Assembly: GCA_958450365.1 (NCBI GenBank)
Contig: CAUEEP010000934.1
Location: 2,073,501-2,137,500 of the forward strand
Reading direction: 5' to 3'
Length of the DNA: 64,000 bases
Origin: Mesorhabditis belari
Lineage: Eukaryota; Nematoda; Chromadorea; Rhabditida; Rhabditidae
Shown here one piece after another: positions 11,001-25,148 of the stretch. The first letter of the stretch is position 1, and the number at the start of each line of letters is the position of its first letter. The notes beneath the pieces are model-generated. The model was not told the DNA's origin. It saw only the letters and a list, made by a program, of their open reading frames with translations, and did not search any database. Position numbers and translations under genes: made by a program.

Positions 11001-14000
11001 TCACATCACCGGATGAAATCTAAAATGAGAACTAGAATCAGTCTGCCATCAACAAATAGAGCAAAATCTTGATCCTTGGCGACAAAACTTTCGAATCGCT
11101 ACCTGATCAATGTGAATCTTCTTGTGTGAGCAGAGTAGCATCTCGTGGTCTTTCAACTTTTTGGCGATCAGCTCACGCTCGATAAAGTTTTTCCCTCGTT
11201 CTTCCACTTGAAAAGCTTGACGCTTACGCAACCTGAGCATAACTACTTTTATTGGTTTGCAAACAAAATGATACCGAGGTCGACTCGTGGATTGCACTGC
11301 TGTGGACACAGCATACATTTCAACATCCGGATCCTAAAAATTGCATTTTGAGCTCATGTTGCTTTTTAGTGTACTAATCGCTCAGTTTTAATTCAAAACT
11401 CGCCTTAACATCCACATCTTTTCCTTGATTTTCCAAGAAATTCTTCTTGCTCTGAACCCGTTCGAATTCGTTGGCTAAAAAAATAGAAAAATAGAAAATG
11501 TTGCATAGATCGTACCGATTATATCGCTGAGCAATGAAACTGGTAGAAATGAAATGACTTCGGGATGAGCGGTGTACTCGTTCTCTTTGTGAGGGCATAA
11601 CTAAAACAAGATTCAATAGCAAATTTGCATCTTGAGTAACGATTACCTCAAGCTCATCCATGAGCACCGATAGAACATCTTGTCTTTTCCGCACTTCATC
11701 CACTCCGGCTAACGTTGCACTAATCGTTTTCCCGCTCTCGCTTTCAAAACGTTCGTCAATCTGAATTTTATAAAAGTCAGTAGTATGATTATTAACCAAA
11801 TGGTTAACAAAACTTACACTGGCTCGCCAAGGTTTCGTTAGATGTTCAGGTGGCGGTCGAAACTGAGTCGGCTCGTTGAGATGTTGGCGATAAACAAGAC
11901 CTAAAGAAACATTTTGGAATTTTAAAACATTTGGTCGCAAATGGGATACCGCAGTTTTTAACGGGTTCGTAGTTTTTTTTCAAATCAAATAATAGCCCAA
12001 ACCGTGCGTCCAAAATACAGGTTTTTACCCCAGTTTTAGAACTAAATAAACTCCCAAATACTTACCATACCACGTCCGCTGATCGGGTGACGATTTGCTG
12101 GACGACGGATGGGAATTCTCGTTGGCCGATCCGGGCGCTTTGGACTCTTTCACTACCTAAGAATCTTTAATAGTAATTAGATTTTTCATTACGATTACCG
12201 TGTCATTGTATTGATACCATTTCTTGTCCTCATTCCTCAGGATGATGTCATAGTAATGCCCACATTTTGTCTCATCACCCTCGTGGATTAGCACGGCACA
12301 CAAGTCGTACTCAATCTGAATGTAAAACATTTACAATTGCACGCACAAAAAAACTCACATCACCAAACGCTTTATTCAACACGGACCCGTTCAACTTTCG
12401 CGGGTATTGCACAGCCGTTTTCGACTTCTTGAACTGCCCTTTCCTAAAAAGAATCAAAATCTGATTATTAATGTTGTACTCACTCGTCAAAGACATGTCG
12501 TTTCAATTGCAACAATAATACTTGGGGTAGCCGTGTGAATTCCAGTGATTTCTGCACGTTTCCACGTTGCCCGCATTCATCACATTGATAATCGTCAAGA
12601 CTAAAACGAAAAGTATTATTTTGGTCATCTGAAAGTTTAGCTTACACTAGCACCACCAAATTTTGAATTGTAAATTTGTTAAAATCTCACCTTTCTGTCG
12701 CAAAATAATTCTTGATACAACCCGAGAGCGTTTTCGCATTTATAATGCTGAGATCCAGTGAAAGAGACTCGTCCGTTTTTCGGCTTCCCCGCCCACAAGT
12801 GCACTTGATTTCTTGAGTGATTGAGCCCTAAAAAGAATATAGTCTTTATTAAAATACAAAAACTAGTACTTGTAATCGACACATGAATTGTTTCCTAATC
12901 GTTTCGCCGTTTGGATGGGTCCTGAGATGTCGATCAAGCATGTTGAAGAAAAGAAGACTGAACTCATGCGAATCTTGTTGTTGATTGTCCAGTCGAAGAA
13001 TGTTCACAAAGTCTTGGACATCACAGCTTTCCTAAAAGAGGTCGTAGAGTGTTAGTTGCAGTAGTCAACAGATTTAATACAGTGGTACACTACTGGACAA
13101 TGAAATATCATATTTGAAAAAACACTTTCGCGCGTCTGTAACTCCCTTGTCTTTACCGTATTTCTAAATATTAATATTACCATTGTGTAGCCCTTGAAAA
13201 GAGCTTTCAGACAAATGTAGAACACTAATAGTTTAAACTCAAAGACAAGGGAGTCACAGACGCGCGAAAGTGACGATCGTTTCTTCAAATATGATATTTC
13301 ATTGTCCAGTACTGTATCTTGAGCGTTTACTTCTACTACCGCTCTCACTGTAAAATGACTTTAAAACTTACAAAAGGCGAAAAAGCGAGGTAGTAGAACA
13401 ATTTCTGAAGATGATTCATAATATCTTGTACATCACACTTCGGATTAGCACTAAAAATCGTAAATTTCAATAAGTTTGATGATAAATTACGAGATAAATT
13501 CTATCGAGGGTCGCCAATCATAAATAATTTGCCGGAAGACTGGGTCATTGAACCAAATCTAAACAATCAAATGTTAAAAAACAGAACAATGACAATTTAC
13601 CTGTAGAAAACTATTAACGTAACAGAAGTTCCCGGAATTGGTGAGGCCACATGGTTGAGTTTCAACATTACGCGGCTCGACTATCTTCTCGATCTAAAAA
13701 TGAGTTCTTATTAGCGCTTTATTTTTGCATGTTTTTCTTGGAATAGGAACCTATTTTCTTTATTAGAATCTCCTTTCTTGGGCTATTGAAGCTCGATTAA
13801 TCAAAATTTCTTGAGTTTATTTAAATAATAAGGCCCAAATATTTTAGAACTTAGAATAGAGCAAAAAATCAAGAGATCTCAAGATCAAAAAGTTTGCAAT
13901 CACTTAAGCTTTCCCAAAGAAACCTTTTTCTGGTCGGTTTCACACGATTTGATGAGCTTCTCGAATTTCTCCAGTCCGATCCTCTTCAAACAATATGGAT

Positions 14001-14344
14001 TGTCTCGACAATTCGACGCTTTCGGATTCGGATAGTTGTGTAAACCGCAAGTGATCCTCGTCAGATTGTACATATTCCAAACGTGCTCGAAAGTGATCAC
14101 ATCCGGCAGCTCTTTTGCTTTCTCCAGTGCTTCGGCTCGTCCCTAAATTAGAAATCTTGGGTTACAAGCAAAAAGACAAATATGCTGAATCGATTGGGTA
14201 ATAGCTTCTAGTAGATTTTTGATAGTTTGAATTGATGATTTGACTTTTGTAGTTTAACCAGAGAACCTCGATTCAGCTCTCCAGGCTTCAAAAACCATAT
14301 AACAATCAAAAATCTCCCACCTTCTGCACATTCTTCCGACCCAT
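8049..14344 (-). CDS. USP48: Ubiquitin-specific protease USP48
   Basis: A many-exon deubiquitinase starting MGRKNVQK at 14344. In order: a USP48-type N-terminal motif (NCRDNPYCLKRIG at about 13980-14020, compare human NCKGNPNCLVGIG); the catalytic Cys box GLTNSGNFCYVNSFLQ (13615-13660); the zinc-finger part YQCDECGQRGNVQKSLEF (about 12540-12600); LLLQLKRHVFDE; and the His box ETKCGHYYDIIL (about 12250). Cys and His are both present, so it should be active. DUSP-like regions follow (MLLCSHKKIHIDQVAIRKF near 11110-11160 matches human LCSHDKLHPDKISIMKR), then a ubiquitin-like end (KETVHELKVKLYRLTQHSP). The C-terminus, GFADTALAH, mirrors human GFKGTGLLGH. USP48 trims ubiquitin from nuclear targets, including histone H2A in animals. 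A palindromic MITE sits in the intron at 13076-13318. GLOD-4 is divergent upstream. Confidence 0.93.
13076..13318. mobile_element. Palindromic MITE in USP48 intron, ~243 bp
   Basis: Terminal inverted arms of about 75-85 bases: ATACAGT plus ACTGGACAATGAAATATC on the left and GATATTTCATTGTCCAGT plus ACTGTAT on the right. An inner pair is CACTTTCGCGCGTCTGT and ACAGACGCGCGAAAGTG. The left arm has an 8-base insertion (GGTACACT). The centre is about 70 bases with no coding capacity. It lies inside an intron bounded by good splice sites. Confidence 0.78.
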
Positions 14345-15319
14345 CTCGCTGACTCCTCGTAAATAAATAAAGACGCGTCAATTTGTCGATTCCGTGCACT
14401 GATCTGTAAACCAAAAGATTAGCACTGGACAATGTTAAAAGAGAGAGACCCAGCAATGTTAAAAGAAATGAAAATTCAAAAATTTTGTTTCAAAATCAAC
14501 AACTCTTATATCAAAAACTGGAGATTTCATGTCCAAATGCTAAAATTTAGTCGTTTTTTTGAAATACAAGTCTTGCAATTAAGTAAAGGCACCTAAAAAT
14601 TTGAAATTCAACTATTTTATAACAAAGGTTTTTGAAAGTTTCACAAGAACACAAAAATTCTGATCATCCCGAGAGGAAAACCCCAGCTCAAGCGGGCAAA
14701 TGGAGACATAAATCGGGTGTACGTGGTGCGCGATTTGCAGTCGTAAGCGCCCGCCCAGTCATGTACGCAAGAAAGGTGAAAAAGGGGTAAACACGACAAC
14801 AAACAGCTGATAGCTTCAAATCGACAAATCCGTTTTTTAAAAGACGAGAGGAATGCACTTTGAAGAAAGAACCAGTTATGATGTTTTTTTTGATATTTTT
14901 GAGGAGAAAATTGATAGCAAGCACTACAATTGCATCGATTTCTTAGCGCTGAAAAATAAATTTTCAAATTTTTAGAAGTCTATCCATTGATAACAAAAAC
15001 TTAAGCTAAAAACAACTGACAAAAATTTCCTTTCTTTATAGGCGACTTTTTTAAATCAATTTTAAATTTAAATTTTTTTGAGAGGCGTAAATTAAGTCTT
15101 AGGCGTTAAATTAATATTTAGTCAATTAACTGAAAATCTTTCGAGGTTCAATAACTATTTTATTTATATTTTTGAAATATTTTTAAACTTTCAGCCAATT
15201 AGCTGAGTTTCTTCGCCAATGAAAAACAATCATTTTTAATAGAAGTATAAAGTATTCCTTGTTTTCTTGGTTTTCATTTCATTTTTCTTCTCCTTATTTT
15301 TCCACTTTTTCAGATCACA
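14345..15319. other. Divergent promoter region USP48 / GLOD-4
   Basis: Upstream of both genes. AT-rich apart from a GC-richer block at 14680-14770 (GCGCCCGCCCAGTCATG). The GLOD-4 side ends with a pyrimidine-rich tract and TTTTTCAG at 15306-15313, seven bases before the ATG, which fits a trans-splice acceptor. No gene seen. Confidence 0.45.
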
Positions 15320-17534
15320 ATGTCCTCCTCTGTGCGTGCCCTTCACTATGTTTTCAAAATCGGCGATCGCAAGAAGAGCTACGAGTTTTTCGTCAACCTT
15401 CTCGGCATGAAAGTAAGAGGATTTTGTTAGTTTAATCGAATTGCCGGTACTTGTGGAGTATCCGGGGGGGGTCTTTCAATATCCGGTGGGGTAAAATTTT
15501 AAGATCCGGGGTAAACAAGATGCACGAGTAATGCAAGAACATAAACATAAACCAAACATAATAATTAAATAAATTTGTGAAGTACAACAGTGACTATTTG
15601 TAACAGTGACAATGAATACTACTTGTAAAAATCTATCGAATTTACTTCTAGGCCAGGAGGCCAAATATCAACACATAAAACTACCCCAAAAAATGGTTTT
15701 GAAGAAAAAAAAAAGTGACCCGCCAACTAGGATAGTATCAACATTTCTAATAATGACATAAAAAAATTTTGTAGAAGTTACGTTTTTTGATCGAGTATCA
15801 CCTCGAATCACGTAATCAAGTAATCACCTCGAATAAATTGAATATCTTTACATTTGAAGGGAAGTTGCCACCAAATCACGTAAGCGGCTGAATATCTTTA
15901 AAAGGGGTCGTATATAAAGTATATAAAATTTTATCCCACCGGATCTTAAAATTTTACCACCCCGGATATTGAAAGACCCCCCGGATACTCCACAAGTACC
16001 GAATTGCCGATACTTTTTCGGCTTGGATCATCGAAATCCGTTTGTAAATCAAAAACTGGATGAAATTTCAAAATTTATTTCAGATTTCCGATTGAGTTAA
16101 CATTTTTTTTTTTAGATTTTGCGACATGAAGAATTTTCGGAGGGCTGTGCTGCCGAATGCAATGGGTGCGTTTATTTTTCGTTGCAAATAGGCATGGTTC
16201 GTCGATCGATCGATCGTTTAAGATTATAGATCTGAAAATTTGAAAGTTTTAGCATTTTCTAAGGCTATAAGATTCAAAATATATGCTTCTAAGACTTTAT
16301 AGCCTTAAAATCTTATATTTTGCTCATTTTTAGGCCATACAACGGTTTATGGAGTAAGACGATGGTCGGCTACGGCGGAGAGGAGAAACATTTTGTCCTC
16401 GAGCTCACCTACAATTACACAATCGGTGGATACACGCTGGGAGATGATTATCGGGTAAAATTTAATCAACAAATTCATAAATCTAATAAATTTACTTAAT
16501 TTAGCCATCTAATCTAATCAAGCTAGCCAAACTCAATGCAGGATTTTAGTCGATAACAATCGAAGGCGACTCGATCTATCAAAATCTCGAATCGAAAGGC
16601 CACAAAGCTACAGGTGAAACTTTGATTTTGAAAATAATCTCAAAATTTGTTGTTAGGGTACAAATTTTTAACTATAGATGATAAGGTTGTTTAAATTTTT
16701 AAATCTAAATCTAACATTTTGCATTTTTGTAGTTAAAGTCTATGCTATTTTTAAACTTTAGCCGATTCCCATCAAATCGAACTACCCGATCCGGATGGGC
16801 ATCTTTTCATCGTTAAACGCGGCACAAAAGAAGACATCACGAGGATTTCCACTAATGTGCAGAGTTTGGAGAAAAGTTTAGGTAAAATAGTTTTACGTCA
16901 TGTGAGTTTCGCAAAATCTAGACTACTGGCACGGTCACCTCAAGATGAAAATGTTGGAAAAAGACGCGAAACGAGCCGTGCTTTCGTTTGGAGATGATCA
17001 GGTAAGGCTTTTTTTCGTTCAAAACCTTCTTTTACTCTAAGGCTTCCTTTGAAATCAACCAAATCGACAAGAAAATCGATCGGAAAAGTGCGTATGGGCG
17101 AATCGCGTTCGCATATCCGGGAAAAGAGGTAATTAATAGGATTTAGCTCGCTAAATCCTTTTCTTTAGCTTAAATCATTGGAAGAATCAACAGAAAGTGC
17201 CGGTTACTCAATTCTGAAACCTTTCGTCACGTTGCACACACCCGGTAAAGCCGACGTCGAGGTGGTAATCCTCGGGGATCCGGTAAGGAAATAATCATTT
17301 GTAAAGTTAAAGCCCAAGCAAGTCAAACTTCACAAAGGTGCTTTTTGCAGGACGAACATGAGATTTGTTTTGTTGGAGCTGAGGGCTTTTGGGAACTTGC
17401 ACAGGTGGCTTTAATTTTTAAATCACTTACCATTTCGCGTTTAGATCGATCCGAAATCCGATGAAACGCTGCAAAAAGCGATGGAAAAGGATTCGAGCGT
17501 CGATTGGTTCAAAGATGGGAAGAAATTTGTGTAA
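15320..17534 (+). CDS. glod-4: Glyoxalase-domain protein GLOD-4
   Basis: Start [19 protein letters not shown] at 15320, stop TAA at 17532-17534. The chain continues [69 protein letters not shown], then a second glyoxalase-like repeat ([66 protein letters not shown]) and [10 protein letters not shown]. This is the two-domain VOC fold of GLOD4; the Caenorhabditis orthologue has been linked to handling of methylglyoxal. Whether it binds metal cannot be judged here. About ten exons use short introns, except intron 1 (15413-16115), which is enlarged by a hAT-like element. Confidence 0.95.
15446..16000. mobile_element. hAT-like non-autonomous element, 555 bp, 8-bp TSD
   Basis: Inserted in GLOD-4 intron 1. 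The ends are inverted repeats of about 70 bases: GGTACTTGTGGAGTATCCGG at 15446 and CCGGATACTCCACAAGTACC ending at 16000, with further pairing of TATCCGG..GGTAAAATTTTAAGATCCGG. It is flanked by a perfect 8-base direct repeat, GAATTGCC (15438-15445 and 16001-16008), a target duplication of the size made by hAT transposases. The interior is AT-rich with no transposase. The repeat ends are nearly identical, so insertion is probably recent. Confidence 0.85.
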
Positions 17535-18207
17535 ATTTTTAAAATTTTGTCATCTTATCATTTTTGGTTTCCCGGTGTGAATAGCTGTGATATAGCATTT
17601 TGGGATTATGAATAATTGGTAAATTAAGTTTTCAGAAATCAATTTACATATGCATCTGCGTTTTATGCCGTATATGCAATGCTTTATCAATTTTTCATTT
17701 TTTTTTTATTTTAAATGGCACCACTATATTATATTTTGAGACTTTAAAAAAAATTTTAGTTTTTTTGATCCAAAGACGGTTGAGAAAAAGACGGACAGAC
17801 TGTACAGACAGACACTTTTTTTTTATATATAGTAGATTGATTGACGTTTGTTGGAGACGAAAAAGTGATGTATTTCCATTGGAACGGGGGAAGGGAAGGC
17901 TAAGATGGTCCTTTCAAAGGGTAAAGGAGTAAAGAGAGGAGTGAGTGACCTCAACATTCACCTCACAGCCTCTCATACATGCCCCCAGTGCACACCTCAG
18001 GGTCACCACCTCCCACTCAAATCCTTCAATCCATCCCATCCCTGTCCCCTTTCACATATCCAATATCCAGTTCTTCTTTCCCATTCTCCTCCTTTCCCCA
18101 TCTCAATTCCAATTACCATTTCCCTGCCCTGCCCAGTCTGTTCGATCGAAAACGCTCACTTCTTATTGTCTCACTCTTGACCATTTCCCCGTTGCATCTC
18201 TTGCGAA
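17535..18207. other. Intergenic, SINE/LINE-like tail and CT-rich leader
   Basis: At 17765-17835 a stretch with GACGGACAGACTGTACAGACAGACAC followed by T-runs and TATATATAG resembles the 3' tail of the elements at 42.3 and 42.7 kb. From 17960 to 18200 the + strand is strongly C/T-rich, likely the 5' UTR or core promoter of the FKBP gene; its apparent reading frames are low-complexity by-products. Confidence 0.5.
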
Positions 18208-20336
18208 ATGCCTTTTCTACAACTCTTACTTATGATGTTAACCATTTTTGGCACAGGTGAGTAAAATACAACAAGGTAAACTGTTTTTAAAACCGGCAAG
18301 GTGCAAATTTGTTGGCACTTTGTACACAAAAAAAATTGCAAAAGACTCTTGATTCATGCTTTTTTTCCTCTAGCGAATGCCTCACTGGAAATGAGCGCCG
18401 ACACAACATTCAGTGAAAAAGATTTGGGGAAGAGAAAAGCCGAAGACGCGATTCCCGTCATCGAGATACGGTAGGGATGATTGATTGCTTTTTAACCAAA
18501 GCTTCTCATAAAGCCAATAAGGCAGATCGGGTCAGTGCCCTAGCCTAAACCTGGGTAGTGGACTTATTTTGGTCTTCGGTTTGCAAGATTCCTTGACCGG
18601 GGCAGGGCTTCAAGTTTAGCGGTGAAGGGAAACCGATGTCATCAGCGCAGATCCGACATCTCGAAGAGCTCTCAAATGGGGGACCGCTTGATCTGAAGGT
18701 ATTTGACTGTGCATACTTTTATATTCAGAATTTTCAGACAGAAACCGTTTGGAAATCAGCAACTTGTGAGCGAAAAGTGCAACGAAACGATTATGTCACT
18801 TTTCACTATAAATGCTTCACGGAGGATGGCAAGAAAATCGCCCAATCATACGGGGGAGAGACGGTGAAAATGCAAGTGGGAGTGGGAATGGCGAGTAGAG
18901 GATTGGATAAGGTAAGGGGCACTAGAGATTACGGATTACGGTATTTTTAGGGCCTATTGGGGATGTGTGTGGAGGAATTACGAAAAATCACAATCCCGTA
19001 TCGTTTAAGTCGAAAGGGGAAAAGTGTCGTTTGGAAGAATTTGCCGAATGATGAGCATTGGATAACGATGCAGGTAAAACAATGCTTTTGACTTTCAGAA
19101 CTCGACACAATAGTTCCCTGGATACGGGCTTTTAAGCTGGTCCTGCATTTGGCTGGTGATTCCCCTGAGCCAGGTTAAGACAAAATATCCTGGCCTTGGA
19201 CCACAGTATGTAGTACAGTAACCTTCCAACCGGACCCTGAGCTTGTAAGCCAGGTAAGACCGGGAGCCTTCTTTAAGGCTTACCAGCAGTTAACACTAAA
19301 CATGGAAAAATTCCAACACGAACCTAATGCCACCTTCGTTTTCTCGACCGTTTCTTGGCCGATTGTTCTGAAATTTTGTCTACAAATGTCGATTTCTATC
19401 TGTAGACAAAATTACAGAGCAATCGGTCAAGAAAACGAAGGTGGAATTTTCCCATGTCTAGTTATCACCCGGCCAAACGCCAGGGAGTTAACTGAAATGC
19501 AAATTTCTTGTGGTAAGCCGGGCCAGACCAAAACCCCATAAACTCTAACCTAAAGTAGCTAAAACGAGAGGGTCGGCAAATCAGCCAAGATATCAACCAA
19601 GACCTAGCTCTTTTGTGGGCCAAGGTAAATCAAGTTTATCTAGATTGAGCTCCTCTCGCTCACCCCTTACACTCACCAAGAACAATTTCGTTTCCTCGAC
19701 TCCGACAACGACACGAAAATCGCGGAAGACGATGTACGGTGACTCGTCAGTCGGCACTAAAAGACACTCTTTAGCTCATCAACTGGTCCAAAGGAATGAA
19801 GAAAAATTACGGGAAAACATGGAAAAACGATCAAATCGACACTGTTTTGGCGGCTAAATACTATATAAAGTGGGCTTAACTTTTAAAAGAGATAATTTTC
19901 AAACCTCATTGTCAGATATTTTGACGTGAATCGAGATGGCTTCGTGGATTTGGGAGAATTCGAAGAGATTATGGAAAGAGATGAAAAAATGATGAAAAGG
20001 GAAAAAGTGAAGGTAAATGTTCGCACCTCTAATTTATTTCCTAAAACGTGTCTAAAAGCTGCACCTTATCTACCGTAATCCGTTTTTTCACAAGAAACAT
20101 TTTAGAAATCACTTGTTTCAGGCAAAAGGTCGTCGACGAGACCCGGGTTTCGCGTGGATTCTCGACTTCAACAATGACGGAGTAGTCACATTTGAGGTTT
20201 GAAAATAGAAATTTTAAATTTTAATCGAAATTTAAACTTAATATTTTTCAAATTTCAGGAAAACGATGAGGCTCCAAATCACTTCGAAAAAGATCCAACC
20301 ACTCTTCCATATCAAATCGACAAAGAAGAACTTTAA
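18208..20336 (+). CDS. ER-type FKBP with C-terminal EF hands
   Basis: A peptidyl-prolyl isomerase of the FKBP7/9/14 type, predicted in the ER lumen. Start at 18208 gives a signal peptide (MPFLQLLLMMLTIFGTANA). A divergent FKBP domain follows: RNDYVTFHYKCFTEDGKKIA, then MASRGLDKGLLGMCVEELRK and ITIPYRLSRKG, close to the usual GLDxGLLGMCxGEKRKLxIP motif. Two EF hands come next: FLDSDNDTKIAEDD and YFDVNRDGFVDLGEFEEIM, and a third, DFNNDGVVTFEEN. The chain ends DKEEL, a variant of the KDEL retrieval signal. About nine exons; the longest intron (19075-19642) hosts an inverted-repeat element. FKBP active-site aromatic residues are partly missing, so isomerase activity is uncertain. It converges on the AFG2 gene. 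Confidence 0.87.
19301..19456. mobile_element. Inverted-repeat element in FKBP intron, 156 bp
   Basis: Ends are CATGGAAAAATTCC and GGAATTTTCCCATG. The arms pair over about 70 bases (CCACCTTCGTTTTCTCGACC with GAAAACGAAGGTGG; TTTTGTCTACA with TGTAGACAAAA), leaving a loop of about 12 bases. It would fold into a long hairpin when transcribed. Non-coding, MITE-like. Confidence 0.72.
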
Positions 20337-20350
20337 CTTATAATCACTTT

Positions 20351-20453
20351 TGATACTGTAAAACCCAGGCCCTGGTCTCAGATCTCATTACAGTATCCCA
20401 TGAAAAGTATTCAGCTATACTGTAATGAAGCAGTCTGGAATTTTACAGTATCT
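20351..20453. mobile_element. Small inverted-repeat element between convergent genes
   Basis: GATACTGTAAAACCCAG at the left and TGGAATTTTACAGTATC at the right, with inner pair TCATTACAGTAT and ATACTGTAATGA. About 103 bases, non-coding, placed in the 290-base gap between the 3' ends of FKBP and AFG2. It could influence 3'-end formation of either gene, but that is speculation. Confidence 0.6.
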
Positions 20454-20624
20454 CTAAAAAAATATGGGTATAAACATTTAAAAGAGATAATAAATATCAC
20501 GAATTTACATAAAATTACATAAATACATTTCACGTAAAAAGCTTTATCAAAAGACTAAAAGCAAACAAGATAGCAAATATCACAGAAAATTTGACAAAAT
20601 CAACAAAACTTACCAAGAAATCGA

Positions 20625-24526
<3,902 letters not shown>

Positions 24527-25148
24527 CTTTCTGGAAAAATACTTTAGAGTGTTTGTTTAAAAGTTTACACGATCATAGAACTTGAGAAACATTACAATAA
24601 CAAAGCTACCGTACTTGAGATTAGGCAGCATTTTCTCTGACTAATCTAAATAGCACTGATTCCTTTCAAGCTACCGTAACCTTGCCTCTTTTAATTTTTA
24701 TCGAATTTATCTACACGTTGTTTGATTTGAATTCTAATTACGGTAGTTTGAAGGGAAGGAGCACATTTTAGAAAAAAGGAATTAAGGTGTTAATGTTTGT
24801 CCTACTTTCAACTGGAGCATACAAAAATCTTTGCAATTTTTATCTGTAATCATTGTAAAAACACCCTGAATAAGAGTTCAATTTTGATGAAAACCATTTA
24901 TTTTCACAAACAAACGAAAGGAAAAAGGAGAAAGTTCACTCAAAAAAACACACAAACCTTTAAAAATAACAACAAAAGTGGCAAAAGAGGCAAGGAAAAT
25001 TTGAATTTTAAAAATTCTCCTAAACACGTAATGTACAAAGAGATCAAATAAAGATGGGAATTTTCGGGGAATTGGGTAATTTTTCGAGGAAAAACTTACG
25101 AATCAATCTTTTTGTAGCTAAAATTTGCAAATTTGCTCCATCAAATTG
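24527..25148. other. Gap between CDT-1 and AFG2 genes
   Basis: Holds the promoter or trans-splice region of AFG2 and the CDT-1 3' end, plus a MITE copy at 24657-24775. No gene seen. Confidence 0.5.
24657..24775. mobile_element. MITE copy, CTACCGTAA family
   Basis: Left TTCCTTTCAAGCTACCGTAA and right TTACGGTAGTTTGAAGGGAA are inverted. The interior (CTTGCCTCTTTTAATTTTTAT) matches the element at 30974-31155 (CATTGCCTTTTATTTTTTAT). The outer tip of the left end is lost. Confidence 0.7.

Noticed and set aside
17905..18260. Three overlapping + strand frames of 91-96 codons
   Set aside because: Caused by a C/T-rich tract with few stops; the third only shares the FKBP signal-peptide exon by chance of overlap.
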